Of a DNA stretch of 7,169 nt, positions 1 through 5,865 are shown in pieces. The position numbers and the translations under genes are program-made. Source of the DNA: Promethearchaeota archaeon (GTDB taxonomy: Archaea > Asgardarchaeota > Lokiarchaeia > Sigynarchaeales > SOKP01); assembly GCA_030608765.1 (NCBI GenBank), contig JAUWDN010000049.1, forward strand, positions 1 to 7,169, written 5' to 3'. The notes below the pieces were generated by a model. The model did no database searches. It saw nothing but the letters and a program-made list of their open reading frames with translations, and was not told the DNA's origin. Numbering within the stretch: the stretch's first letter is position 1; every line of letters begins with the position of its first letter.

Positions 1-87
1 ATATTATTAGATGAGAGTAAGCAAATAAAAGACTATTTTATTGATGACGATGACGAAATTGCTTTGATTCCATCGAGAAAAAAATAA
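1..87 (+). CDS. Ubiquitin-like protein, C-terminal fragment ending in Lys-Lys (5' end outside window)
   Basis: An open frame runs from base 1 to a TAA at 85-87 and encodes the last 28 residues of a protein whose start lies outside the window. The fragment aligns without gaps with the end of the neighbouring ubiquitin-like protein at 119-505 (minus): 9 of 22 residues are identical, including the shared Asp-Glu, the Tyr, and the final I-x-L-I-P strand. The I-K-D-Y-F-I segment matches the L-S-D-Y-N-I turn of ubiquitin at the same distance from the end. It therefore looks like the last loop and strand of a beta-grasp fold. The chain stops P-S-R-K-K, so it has no C-terminal glycine and should not be conjugated as it stands. 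It could be a non-conjugated ubiquitin-like domain, perhaps part of a larger protein. The shortness limits certainty. The gene is convergent with its paralogue, 31 nt apart. Confidence 0.6.
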   Translation: MLLDESKQIKDYFIDDDDEIALIPSRKK

Positions 88-98
88 AAGGGAAAAAA
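78..98 (-). terminator. T-run terminator for the minus-strand ubiquitin-like gene
   Basis: On the minus strand this stretch reads as runs of six, four and seven T separated by CCC and A, starting about 20 nt past the TGA of the ubiquitin-like gene at 119. Archaeal transcription commonly ends at such U-tracts without a hairpin. The same A7 tract on the plus strand encodes the terminal lysines of the convergent gene, so the terminator overlaps that gene's coding end. Confidence 0.4.
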
Positions 99-118
99 TA
101 TGTGTCCTTTCAATATAT

Positions 119-505
119 TCAACCAGCAATGCTAGCTGGAATTAATAAAATATCATCTCCATCAGCTACATTGTACTCATTTAGGTTAGAAAATTCATCC
201 ATGGTAACTCCCCCTGAAGACAAATGAAAATCAGACGGATCTAAAGCAAATAAGTTCGCTACAGTATCTTTGATGTCTCCAACTTTATTCCCTGTGAATA
301 CAAGCAATTTTTGTTTTTTCTCCCCTGGTCCTATAGTGGATAGAAAAAAAACTGAAATCTTTTTTCCTTCAGAAGAAATTTTGTGTTCTGGAGTCTTAGC
401 TCTAAAATCTTTTGTAGGGTGCTTTGTAGATGGATCGTCAAAATCTTCCTCCAAGCTTTCATCAAAATCCTCATCGTATTCTTCGTCGAACCCCTCTTCA
501 TCCAT
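119..505 (-). CDS. Ubiquitin-like beta-grasp protein with acidic N-terminal tail and C-terminal Ala-Gly
   Basis: The 128-residue product has three parts. Residues 1-26 are very acidic (16 Asp/Glu) with an aromatic or Leu exactly every fourth residue (F6, Y10, F14, L18, F22). Residues 27-47 are a basic linker containing F-R-A-K-T-P-E. Residues 48-128 form a ubiquitin-like domain. The last 21 residues match ubiquitin 56-76 without a gap: L108-N-E-Y-N-V113 corresponds to L-S-D-Y-N-I, I119-L-L-I122 to the last beta strand, and the chain ends A127-G128 where ubiquitin has Gly75-Gly76. A terminal single Gly after Ala is compatible with E1-type activation (mature UFM1 ends Val-Gly), but conjugation is inference. 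The start at 505 is the only sensible ATG. It is divergent from the coiled-coil gene and convergent with a paralogous ubiquitin-like gene. It could also be a non-conjugated adaptor, or a sulfur-carrier-like protein, although those normally end Gly-Gly. Confidence 0.8.
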   Translation of the reverse strand: MDEEGFDEEYDEDFDESLEEDFDDPSTKHPTKDFRAKTPEHKISSEGKKISVFFLSTIGPGEKKQKLLVFTGNKVGDIKDTVANLFALDPSDFHLSSGGVTMDEFSNLNEYNVADGDDILLIPASIAG

Positions 506-536
506 TAGATTAACACCATAAATTTAGATTACTTAA

Positions 537-580
537 TTTTATATTTCTTTTAAAAATTAATGAAATTTAAGTTATATAAA
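537..580 (-). promoter_or_regulatory. Candidate TATA boxes for the minus-strand ubiquitin-like gene
   Basis: Two archaeal TATA-like elements lie upstream of the ATG at 505. The nearer one reads AAATATAAAA on the minus strand (537-546) and would start transcription about 10 nt before the ATG. The farther one, TTTATATAA (572-580), is close to palindromic, so it could equally serve the plus strand with a leader of about 80 nt. The choice between them cannot be made from sequence. Confidence 0.4.
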
Positions 581-642
581 TTGACTTCACAAAACCAAAT
601 AATATCTCAAATTGAAATTACAAACACTTTAGAATTTGAATC

Positions 643-651
643 AATATAATA
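643..651 (+). promoter_or_regulatory. Candidate TATA box for the coiled-coil/nucleotidyltransferase operon
   Basis: AATATAATA lies 34-42 nt before the ATG at 685. That spacing predicts initiation near 672-677 and a very short leader. No convincing Shine-Dalgarno sequence precedes the ATG, which fits near-leaderless translation. Confidence 0.4.
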
Positions 652-684
652 TTATTAATAATTTACACGAGTTTAAGAAATGTC

Positions 685-1788
685 ATGAAGGATAAGCCTA
701 TTCCTAAGTATCAAATTCGAGAAAAAACGCCCGAAGAGCAATTAGATACCATCCCTAGTGCGAAATTACTCAAAAAAATTAAGGAAGAAAGAATTAAATT
801 AAATAGAGAGAAAAATGAATGGGACCGTGTTATCAATAAGATTGAGGGATATCAAGACAATATTAAAGATTTAGAAAAAAAAAGAAAAGAAAAAGAACTA
901 CAAGTAAGAGAGCTTCAAATCCAACACGAACACCTAAAAAACGAACTAGAAAATATGAGAAACGAAATAAAAGAAAGCAAAAATAATCTCAATATGAAAG
1001 AAAGGGAGTTAGATCAGAAAAATGCTGACTTAGAGCGATATCAAGAGAGATTAGACGGATTAAGAGACGAATTAGAAACTGAGAAGAAATATATAGAAAG
1101 AGAAAAAGAAAAAGCAAAAGAAAGAATTAAAGAAATTAAAACTAAATTGCCTGGAATGGAACGGAGAGAGAATGCGTTAGAAAGAACAATTGAAAAATTG
1201 GAAAACAATTTAATGGATTTAAGAAGCGATGTTAAGAGTTTAACGAGAGAAAGAGATAATTTAAACAAAGAAATCAGTAGTTTGAGAAGAGAGATAATAG
1301 ACGAAAAAAATCGAATTGAAGATCAGAAAAGAAAATTAAAAGACGAAAAGGAAAAGGTTCGCTATAGGAAAAAAGACTTAAGTCTTCAAGCTCGTGATAT
1401 TGAGAAAAAAAAAGAGAAATTGGGTAAATTTAAAGAGAATGTAGATCACGATGTAAGAGATTTAGAAAGAAAGAAAAAAGGTCAAGAAGCAAGATTAAAA
1501 GAATTAGATAGGAAAGTACCAAAAGCTGAGGGTACTTATTTTTCATTAGAACATAAAATTCGTAATTCAGAAAATAACCTAAAGCGTTTAAAAGATGAAA
1601 TTAAAAAATTGGAAAAGGAAAAATCGAAAATAGAGAATGAAAAATATTCAATTAGAAAAGAAAGGCAAAGATTAGAAAGCGATAAAGAGAGATTTCTTAA
1701 AGAAAGAAGAGATTTTGAGAGAGAGTTAAAAAAAGCAAAAGAAATACCAAAATATAAAATCAAATCAAAAACACCTTCGAGATATTAA
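685..1788 (+). CDS. Long charged coiled-coil protein with matching terminal motifs
   Basis: The 367-residue product is almost entirely Lys/Glu/Arg-rich coiled coil (about residues 25-350). It has no signal peptide, membrane segment or enzymatic motif, and is cytoplasmic by inspection. Short unstructured ends carry nearly the same sequence: P7-K-Y-Q-I-R-E-K-T-P-E near the N-terminus and P-K-Y-K-I-K-S-K-T-P-S as the last segment before R-Y. Pro156 and Pro279 interrupt the coil at K-[LV]-P, and the 33 residues around each (147-179 and 270-302) share 14 identities without gaps, so part of the coil is duplicated with a 123-residue offset. It lacks SMC or Rad50 ATPase heads, so similarity to those families would be compositional only. 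It is followed after 20 nt by the nucleotidyltransferase gene and is probably co-transcribed with it. A structural, scaffolding or tethering role is inference; the specific function is not recognised. Confidence 0.85.
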   Translation: MKDKPIPKYQIREKTPEEQLDTIPSAKLLKKIKEERIKLNREKNEWDRVINKIEGYQDNIKDLEKKRKEKELQVRELQIQHEHLKNELENMRNEIKESKNNLNMKERELDQKNADLERYQERLDGLRDELETEKKYIEREKEKAKERIKEIKTKLPGMERRENALERTIEKLENNLMDLRSDVKSLTRERDNLNKEISSLRREIIDEKNRIEDQKRKLKDEKEKVRYRKKDLSLQARDIEKKKEKLGKFKENVDHDVRDLERKKKGQEARLKELDRKVPKAEGTYFSLEHKIRNSENNLKRLKDEIKKLEKEKSKIENEKYSIRKERQRLESDKERFLKERRDFERELKKAKEIPKYKIKSKTPSRY

Positions 1789-1799
1789 TAAGTAAAGTT

Positions 1800-1804
1800 G
1801 GAGG
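1800..1804 (+). promoter_or_regulatory. Shine-Dalgarno GGAGG of the nucleotidyltransferase gene
   Basis: GGAGG ends 4 nt before the ATG at 1809 and 12 nt after the stop of the coiled-coil gene. It is the clearest ribosome binding site in the window. It fixes the start and supports translation from a shared transcript, where internal genes need a Shine-Dalgarno while first genes here appear to lack one. Confidence 0.8.
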
Positions 1805-1808
1805 ACTT

Positions 1809-2852
1809 ATGAAAATCCCAAAAGGAATTGAAGGGGATTACCTTGAAACAAAAGAAAACCACCTTTTTTTCGATATAAAAGGTTATCACCATCCTCAAGA
1901 CCGTAAAATCTGTTTTTTAAGATTTTATCCAGATCAAAATGGGGAAAGAATAAAGGAAGGCAAAAAATATAAAAAAATCTATTCCTTGGATGAAAGATAT
2001 TTGAAAATAAGAGAGAAATACCCACAGTATCTTTTTTTTTCAAAAGAGCTTGATTTAGAACTTCAGGGTGTAAAGACTGAAGATATAAAGAAAATTTATA
2101 CACCCCGGGAATACTATGATGAGTTAAAAATGAGAGATAATTTATTAGAAGTCGAAAAATGTTCTAAAAAATTATGTGAATTATTTATTACAGATGGTTC
2201 CGTACCAGAAGATGCAATTGGTATTACTGGTTCTCCTATGATCGGATTAAGTAAACTTGATTCTGATATAGATATAATAATATATGGGACTCGTACTAGT
2301 TTAGAGTTTCAAGAAAAATTAAAAGCAATACTACTTACTTCAAACAATTTTAAGGCGTATAACTTAATCGAATACAAAACTCATTATACTTGGCGGGTTG
2401 GAGGTTCTGACATCAACTTCGAGGAATTTTTTCGAAGCGAAAAAAGAAAGTTGCATCAAGGAAAATTTCATGGAGTTGACTTCTTCATCAGGTACATCAA
2501 AAGCCCTGAAGATTGGAATGGAACCTATGACGATTATAACTTCAAAAACTTAGGGAGGATTAAAATAAAAGCGAAAATAGTTGATTCGACCAATTCTATT
2601 TTTACTCCTTGTTCCTATAAGATTAAATGCTTAAAGGTAATAGAAAGTAAGCTTATTCTTAATGACATAGATTTAAGTGATCTTAATGAAATTAATTCGT
2701 TTCGGGGAAGGTTTTGCGAACAAGCGAGAAAAGGAGAAGAAGTGTTAGTTGAAGGGAAATTAGAAGAAGTAAATTATAAAAATAGCGAAAAATATCTCAG
2801 AATTTTATTAACAGATCAGATTCGAGATAAAATGATAATAGCTGCCCCGTAA
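1809..2852 (+). CDS. Predicted nucleotidyltransferase (Pol beta superfamily, COG1665-like)
   Basis: The 347-residue protein resembles the archaeal COG1665 family of predicted nucleotidyltransferases. The N-terminal part (1-100) has the family's start: G9-D-Y-L-E-T-K, then D22-I-K-G and H28-P-Q-D-R, then a Y-P-x-Y-L-F segment at 71-76. The catalytic core carries G141-S142, followed by S152-D-I-D155, the two metal-binding Asp of the Pol beta fold. D201 in S-D-I-N-F is a likely third carboxylate. The C-terminal region (about 250-340, beginning G-R-I-K-I-K-A-K-I-V-D) looks like a small beta-rich domain, possibly nucleic-acid binding. The family has no well-established substrate that I know of, so nucleotidyl transfer is inferred from the motif. 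Its place behind the coiled-coil gene, with a strong Shine-Dalgarno, suggests the two proteins are made together. The length seems normal and no key residue is missing. Confidence 0.85.
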   Translation: MKIPKGIEGDYLETKENHLFFDIKGYHHPQDRKICFLRFYPDQNGERIKEGKKYKKIYSLDERYLKIREKYPQYLFFSKELDLELQGVKTEDIKKIYTPREYYDELKMRDNLLEVEKCSKKLCELFITDGSVPEDAIGITGSPMIGLSKLDSDIDIIIYGTRTSLEFQEKLKAILLTSNNFKAYNLIEYKTHYTWRVGGSDINFEEFFRSEKRKLHQGKFHGVDFFIRYIKSPEDWNGTYDDYNFKNLGRIKIKAKIVDSTNSIFTPCSYKIKCLKVIESKLILNDIDLSDLNEINSFRGRFCEQARKGEEVLVEGKLEEVNYKNSEKYLRILLTDQIRDKMIIAAP

Positions 2853-2859
2853 TTATAGC

Positions 2860-2866
2860 TTTTTTT
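2860..2866 (+). terminator. T7 terminator after the nucleotidyltransferase gene
   Basis: AGC followed by seven T begins 5 nt past the TAA at 2850-2852. The same AGCTTTTTTT form recurs downstream of ftsZ. This fits a hairpin-free archaeal terminator and would separate this operon from the TPR gene. Confidence 0.5.
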
Positions 2867-2927
2867 AAATTCAAAAAAAATAATAGGAATACAACATTAT
2901 TTTTCTAAGATATATCTAATTTTTAAA

Positions 2928-4001
2928 ATGATTGAGAGATATAAAAAATCAGCAGAATTAGACCCTAATGACGCTGATGCTTGGATTAATTTAGGAGATG
3001 CGTATTACGATGAAAGTAAATACGATAACGCGATAGAATCATATCAAAAAGCGATTGATATTAATCCATATTTTCCCGAAGTTTGGAATAATCTTGGACT
3101 CTCCCTTAGTATGGTGCGTCAATTTAAAGAAGCAATAAAGTGCTATCAGAAAGCGATCGAAATAGAGCCAGACGATGCAATCGCCTACTATAACATGGGA
3201 TTTGCGTATGAAGACTTAGAAGATCACGATAATGCATTAAAGTATTACAACATCGCATTAGAATACGAACCAAGCTACACGGACGTTTGGAATAATATAG
3301 CGTTAATCTATAGAGAAAGAGAACAGTACGATGAAGCAATAAAGTGCTACAAAAAAGCGCTAAAAATTAATCCCGATGAACAACTTCTCTACAACAATAT
3401 CGCCATAATATACTATGATAACCAAAATTACGACGAAGCAATAAAGTATTATAAAAAAGCTATTGATTTAGATCCCAACAACGCTGAATTATGGTTTGAC
3501 CTAGGTGATGTTGCTTATGAGAAAAACGATTACGAGTTGGCAATTAAATGCTATAAAAAGGCAACAGAACTAAATCCTACCTTTATTGAAGCTTGGAATA
3601 ACTTAGGACTCTCCTATACTTTTAAAGATGATTTTGAAGAATCGATTAAAAGTTATAAGGAAGCTTTAAATCTTCAAGAAGAAGATGCTGTGTTATACGA
3701 AAATATAGCATTCAGTTACTCTGCGTTAGACGATTACGATAGCGCAATTCTTTATTACCAAAACACTCTAAATATTGATCCCGATAACATCAGTGCTCTT
3801 AAGAAATTAGGTAGAATATTTTGCGATGTAAAAAATAATTACGAAGAGGCTTTAATACAGTTTAATAAAGTTGCCTCTCTTGATCCTTCGGAAGTGGATT
3901 TTTGGGAGTCAGCGGTTCGTTGTCACGAGAAATTAGGAAATTCTGAGAAAGCTAAAGAGTGGTTTGAATTAGGCTCTAGATTAAAAACAAATGATATTTA
4001 A
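2928..4001 (+). CDS. TPR-array protein (ten tetratricopeptide repeats)
   Basis: The 357-residue protein is a nearly pure TPR solenoid. It opens with what looks like helix B of a repeat (residues 1-14, M-I-E-R-Y-K-K-S-A-E-L-D-P-N) and continues with ten repeats of about 34 residues to the end. Typical TPR positions are present throughout: W/Y-x-x-L/I-G/A, Y at the end of helix A, A-I-x-x-Y in helix B, and closing D/N-P. TPRs bind peptides or proteins and bring complexes together; no catalytic domain is fused, so this is a cytoplasmic adaptor by inference. The partner is unknown. No in-frame start lies between the upstream stop (2856-2858) and 2928, so the half-repeat start is genuine unless the reading frame is damaged. 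A palindrome AGATATATCT sits at 2908-2917, too close to the ATG for a normal TATA box. EndoQ follows after 24 nt. Related arrays are abundant in Asgard archaea and methanogens. Confidence 0.9.
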   Translation: MIERYKKSAELDPNDADAWINLGDAYYDESKYDNAIESYQKAIDINPYFPEVWNNLGLSLSMVRQFKEAIKCYQKAIEIEPDDAIAYYNMGFAYEDLEDHDNALKYYNIALEYEPSYTDVWNNIALIYREREQYDEAIKCYKKALKINPDEQLLYNNIAIIYYDNQNYDEAIKYYKKAIDLDPNNAELWFDLGDVAYEKNDYELAIKCYKKATELNPTFIEAWNNLGLSYTFKDDFEESIKSYKEALNLQEEDAVLYENIAFSYSALDDYDSAILYYQNTLNIDPDNISALKKLGRIFCDVKNNYEEALIQFNKVASLDPSEVDFWESAVRCHEKLGNSEKAKEWFELGSRLKTNDI

Positions 4002-4025
4002 TGGATTGTAGTTTAAAATTAACTA

Positions 4026-5336
4026 ATGGATTCTTTTAATTCTGATTTACATATTCACTCGCCTTATTCCATAGCAGTATCTAAAAACTTAAATCTTGAT
4101 AGTATGGTTGAGACCTGCAAGAAAAAAGGGCTTCACATCCTTGGAACCGGAGATGTGTTACAACCTGATTGGTTAAAGTATTTAGAAAAGAATTTGAAAA
4201 AAGATAGTGACGGAGCCTTCTCATATAAAGATGTTTACTTTATTTTGCAGACTGAAATTGAAGATCAAGAGAGCGTTCACGAAGTAGTTTTCTTTCCTGA
4301 TTTTTCTACAGTAAAAGAAGTTCAAAAGAAGCTTAAACCTCATTCAAAAAATATCTTAGGAGAGTGGGGCGGGCGTCCAAGAGTAAATTTACCCCCTGCT
4401 GAATTGGTTGATGTTATCACTGATTTTGGAGCAATTATTGGACCCGCACACGCTTTTACACCCTTCAAAGCAATATTTCGTCAAAATAAATATAAAACTC
4501 TTGAAGATTGTTATCAGGATGCCGTAAAAAAAGTTAAGTTTATAGAGTTAGGTTTATCTGCTAATACTGATTTAGCTGATAGGTTGGATTGCCTTAAGCA
4601 AATTACTTTTCTTAGCAATAGTGATGCACATTCTGAAAACCCTCGATCCTTAGGAAGAGAATTTAATAAACTTAAGATGGATAATCCCTCTTTTGAAGAA
4701 TTAGTTTTAGCAATTGAAGGAAAAAATCAACGTAAAGTTGAATTAAATGTAGGACTTCATCCAAAGTTAGGTAAATATTTTAATATGTTTTGTCACAAAT
4801 GTAGAAGAAGAATATTGTTTAAAAAAACAGAAAAACAAGGGATTTCTCTATTTAATCGGTACATAATCACAGAAGATTTTATTAAAGTTCTTACAAACAA
4901 CCCTAACAAAGCAAAAAAGGAATATATCGATAATGTTGCTAAAGGAAAAGTAACTTGTCCAGCATGTAAGGAAAAATTCAATAAAAACATTAAAATAAAA
5001 CTAGGTGTAAGTGAACGAATTGAAGTAATTTCTACTTCCTCAAAACCGATACACCCTGACCATAGACCACCATATATTAATGCTGTACCATTAATAGACA
5101 TAATTCGATCTGTTAAAAATATTAAAAGCACCTCAAGTGTAACTGTATTAAAAGCTTATAATAAAATAATAAACGAATTAGGAACAGAATTTGATATTAT
5201 AATAGAAGTTCCTATTGAAGAAATCAAAAAATTGGACGAAAGTGTCGCTACAGTTATAGAAGCAATAAGAGAGAATAAAATTGAATACACACCGGGCGGA
5301 GGCGGGACTTACGGGCAGATTCAATTTAGTGTTTAG
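4026..5336 (+). CDS. endoQ: Endonuclease Q (EndoQ), PHP-domain DNA repair nuclease
   Basis: This 436-residue protein matches EndoQ of Thermococcales along its length. EndoQ nicks DNA 5' of deaminated bases (uracil, hypoxanthine, xanthine) and abasic sites. The PHP domain carries likely metal ligands at H9-x-H11, D43 (G-T-G-D), E77, H85, H142 (G-P-A-H-A-F-T-P) and D200-A-H202. The family segments G-L-S-A-N at 176-180 and L-G-R-E-F-N at 209-214 are also present. A zinc site follows, C256-x-x-C259 and C311-x-x-C314, then H346-R-P-P-Y350 and the C-terminal G-G-G-G-T-Y-G tail at 424-430. From memory the Pyrococcus protein has only about 16-17 residues between the Cys pairs, whereas here there are 51, an apparent insertion of roughly 35. 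The start is supported by S-D-L-H-I-H-S lying 6 residues in, as in the family. No Shine-Dalgarno is seen; co-transcription with the TPR gene is likely. Confidence 0.93.
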   Translation: MDSFNSDLHIHSPYSIAVSKNLNLDSMVETCKKKGLHILGTGDVLQPDWLKYLEKNLKKDSDGAFSYKDVYFILQTEIEDQESVHEVVFFPDFSTVKEVQKKLKPHSKNILGEWGGRPRVNLPPAELVDVITDFGAIIGPAHAFTPFKAIFRQNKYKTLEDCYQDAVKKVKFIELGLSANTDLADRLDCLKQITFLSNSDAHSENPRSLGREFNKLKMDNPSFEELVLAIEGKNQRKVELNVGLHPKLGKYFNMFCHKCRRRILFKKTEKQGISLFNRYIITEDFIKVLTNNPNKAKKEYIDNVAKGKVTCPACKEKFNKNIKIKLGVSERIEVISTSSKPIHPDHRPPYINAVPLIDIIRSVKNIKSTSSVTVLKAYNKIINELGTEFDIIIEVPIEEIKKLDESVATVIEAIRENKIEYTPGGGGTYGQIQFSV

Positions 5337-5408
5337 ATATTTCAATACTTGAAGTAAAGTTAACACTAATAACTGAGACGAAAAATAAGTAAGGTCTTGC
5401 TAAATTAG

Positions 5409-5690
5409 CTAAATTTCAAATTCCAAATTGAGATTTAAAAGCTCTCCACATTTAGAGCAAGTCATGAAATCAAAGATTTTGAAAGCAACTACCATAAGCT
5501 CCAAGTCTTTTCTAGGAAATTGGTTTTTAAACTTTTTCTTATAATCTCCAGAAGGACAACTGATTAGGGCTCTTACTTTTATTAAATCTTCCCCTTCCGG
5601 TTCAATGAATGAGGGTTCAGTTGCGTTATTATTCATTTCAATTTCCATTTTAATTAACCCCGAGCATATTAGACATGAAAATTCAGTCAT
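5409..5690 (-). CDS. Small protein with paired CxxC motifs (probable zinc ribbon)
   Basis: The 93-residue product has C6-L-I-C9 near the start and C78-S-K-C81-G near the end, the arrangement of a four-Cys zinc site whose halves are brought together across a 68-residue middle. C45 is an additional cysteine. The second half (54-76) is amphipathic and hydrophobic, with no signal peptide or membrane helix. The ATG at 5690 is the first in frame that retains the N-terminal Cys pair. I do not recognise a named family; a structural zinc ribbon, in a nucleic-acid-binding or protein-binding protein, is the plausible reading. The gene ends 72 nt from the end of EndoQ (convergent) and starts 175 nt from ftsZ (divergent). 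It is judged real because Cys pairs are unlikely in a random antisense frame and the region has no competing gene. Confidence 0.7.
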   Translation of the reverse strand: MTEFSCLICSGLIKMEIEMNNNATEPSFIEPEGEDLIKVRALISCPSGDYKKKFKNQFPRKDLELMVVAFKIFDFMTCSKCGELLNLNLEFEI

Positions 5691-5780
5691 TTAAATTTAT
5701 TTATTTCGAGATTTGTCTTTTTATTTTTTTACAAACAAGTGGAAATTTAGAATTAATCTTGATAGAATCGATTTTCTTCA

Positions 5781-5823
5781 ATATTACATGCATATTACTT
5801 CCTTATATTATTTGGATATAATA
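5781..5823 (+). promoter_or_regulatory. Candidate ftsZ promoter with an upstream 7-bp direct repeat
   Basis: Two TATA-like elements, TTATATTA (5803-5810) and ATATAATA (5816-5823), lie 43-63 nt before the ATG at 5866. Initiation would fall at about 5832-5846 and leave a leader of roughly 20-34 nt. Just upstream, ATATTAC occurs twice (5781-5787 and 5792-5798), spaced by one DNA turn (11 bp), where a transcription factor or TFB could bind. No strong Shine-Dalgarno precedes the ATG. Confidence 0.4.
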
Positions 5824-5865
5824 CACATATTATTAACTAATTACTCCTCATTATGGTAACTTTTT

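Noticed and set aside
78..118. Possibility that a slip in the A7 tract hides a Gly-Gly terminus in the truncated ubiquitin-like gene
   Set aside because: Reading through in both other frames gives Lys-rich or unrelated extensions with no Gly-Gly terminus, so the Lys-Lys end is accepted as written.
270..521. Plus-strand open frame encoding a Ser-rich 83-residue product
   Set aside because: It is antisense to the acidic tail and linker of the ubiquitin-like gene; its Ser runs simply mirror Asp/Glu codons on the other strand.
1041..1268. Minus-strand frames inside the coiled-coil gene (also 1536-1763), Leu/Ser/Phe-rich
   Set aside because: These hydrophobic products are the expected mirror of Lys/Glu codons and have no start signals or recognisable domains.
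685..1788. SMC/Rad50-like ATPase
   Set aside because: Only the coiled coil resembles these families; there is no Walker A, signature or Walker B motif in 367 residues.
1807..2103. Minus-strand 98-residue frame opposite the nucleotidyltransferase start
   Set aside because: Antisense shadow of a gene with family-specific motifs and a strong Shine-Dalgarno.
3124..3480. Nearly identical nucleotide blocks resembling a CRISPR or tandem DNA repeat
   Set aside because: They are the helix-B codons of successive TPR units, spaced about 102 nt apart and explained by the protein repeat.
4793..5131. Minus-strand 112-residue frame inside EndoQ (also 5178-5366)
   Set aside because: Overlaps the zinc and C-terminal regions of a recognised enzyme; no domain of its own.
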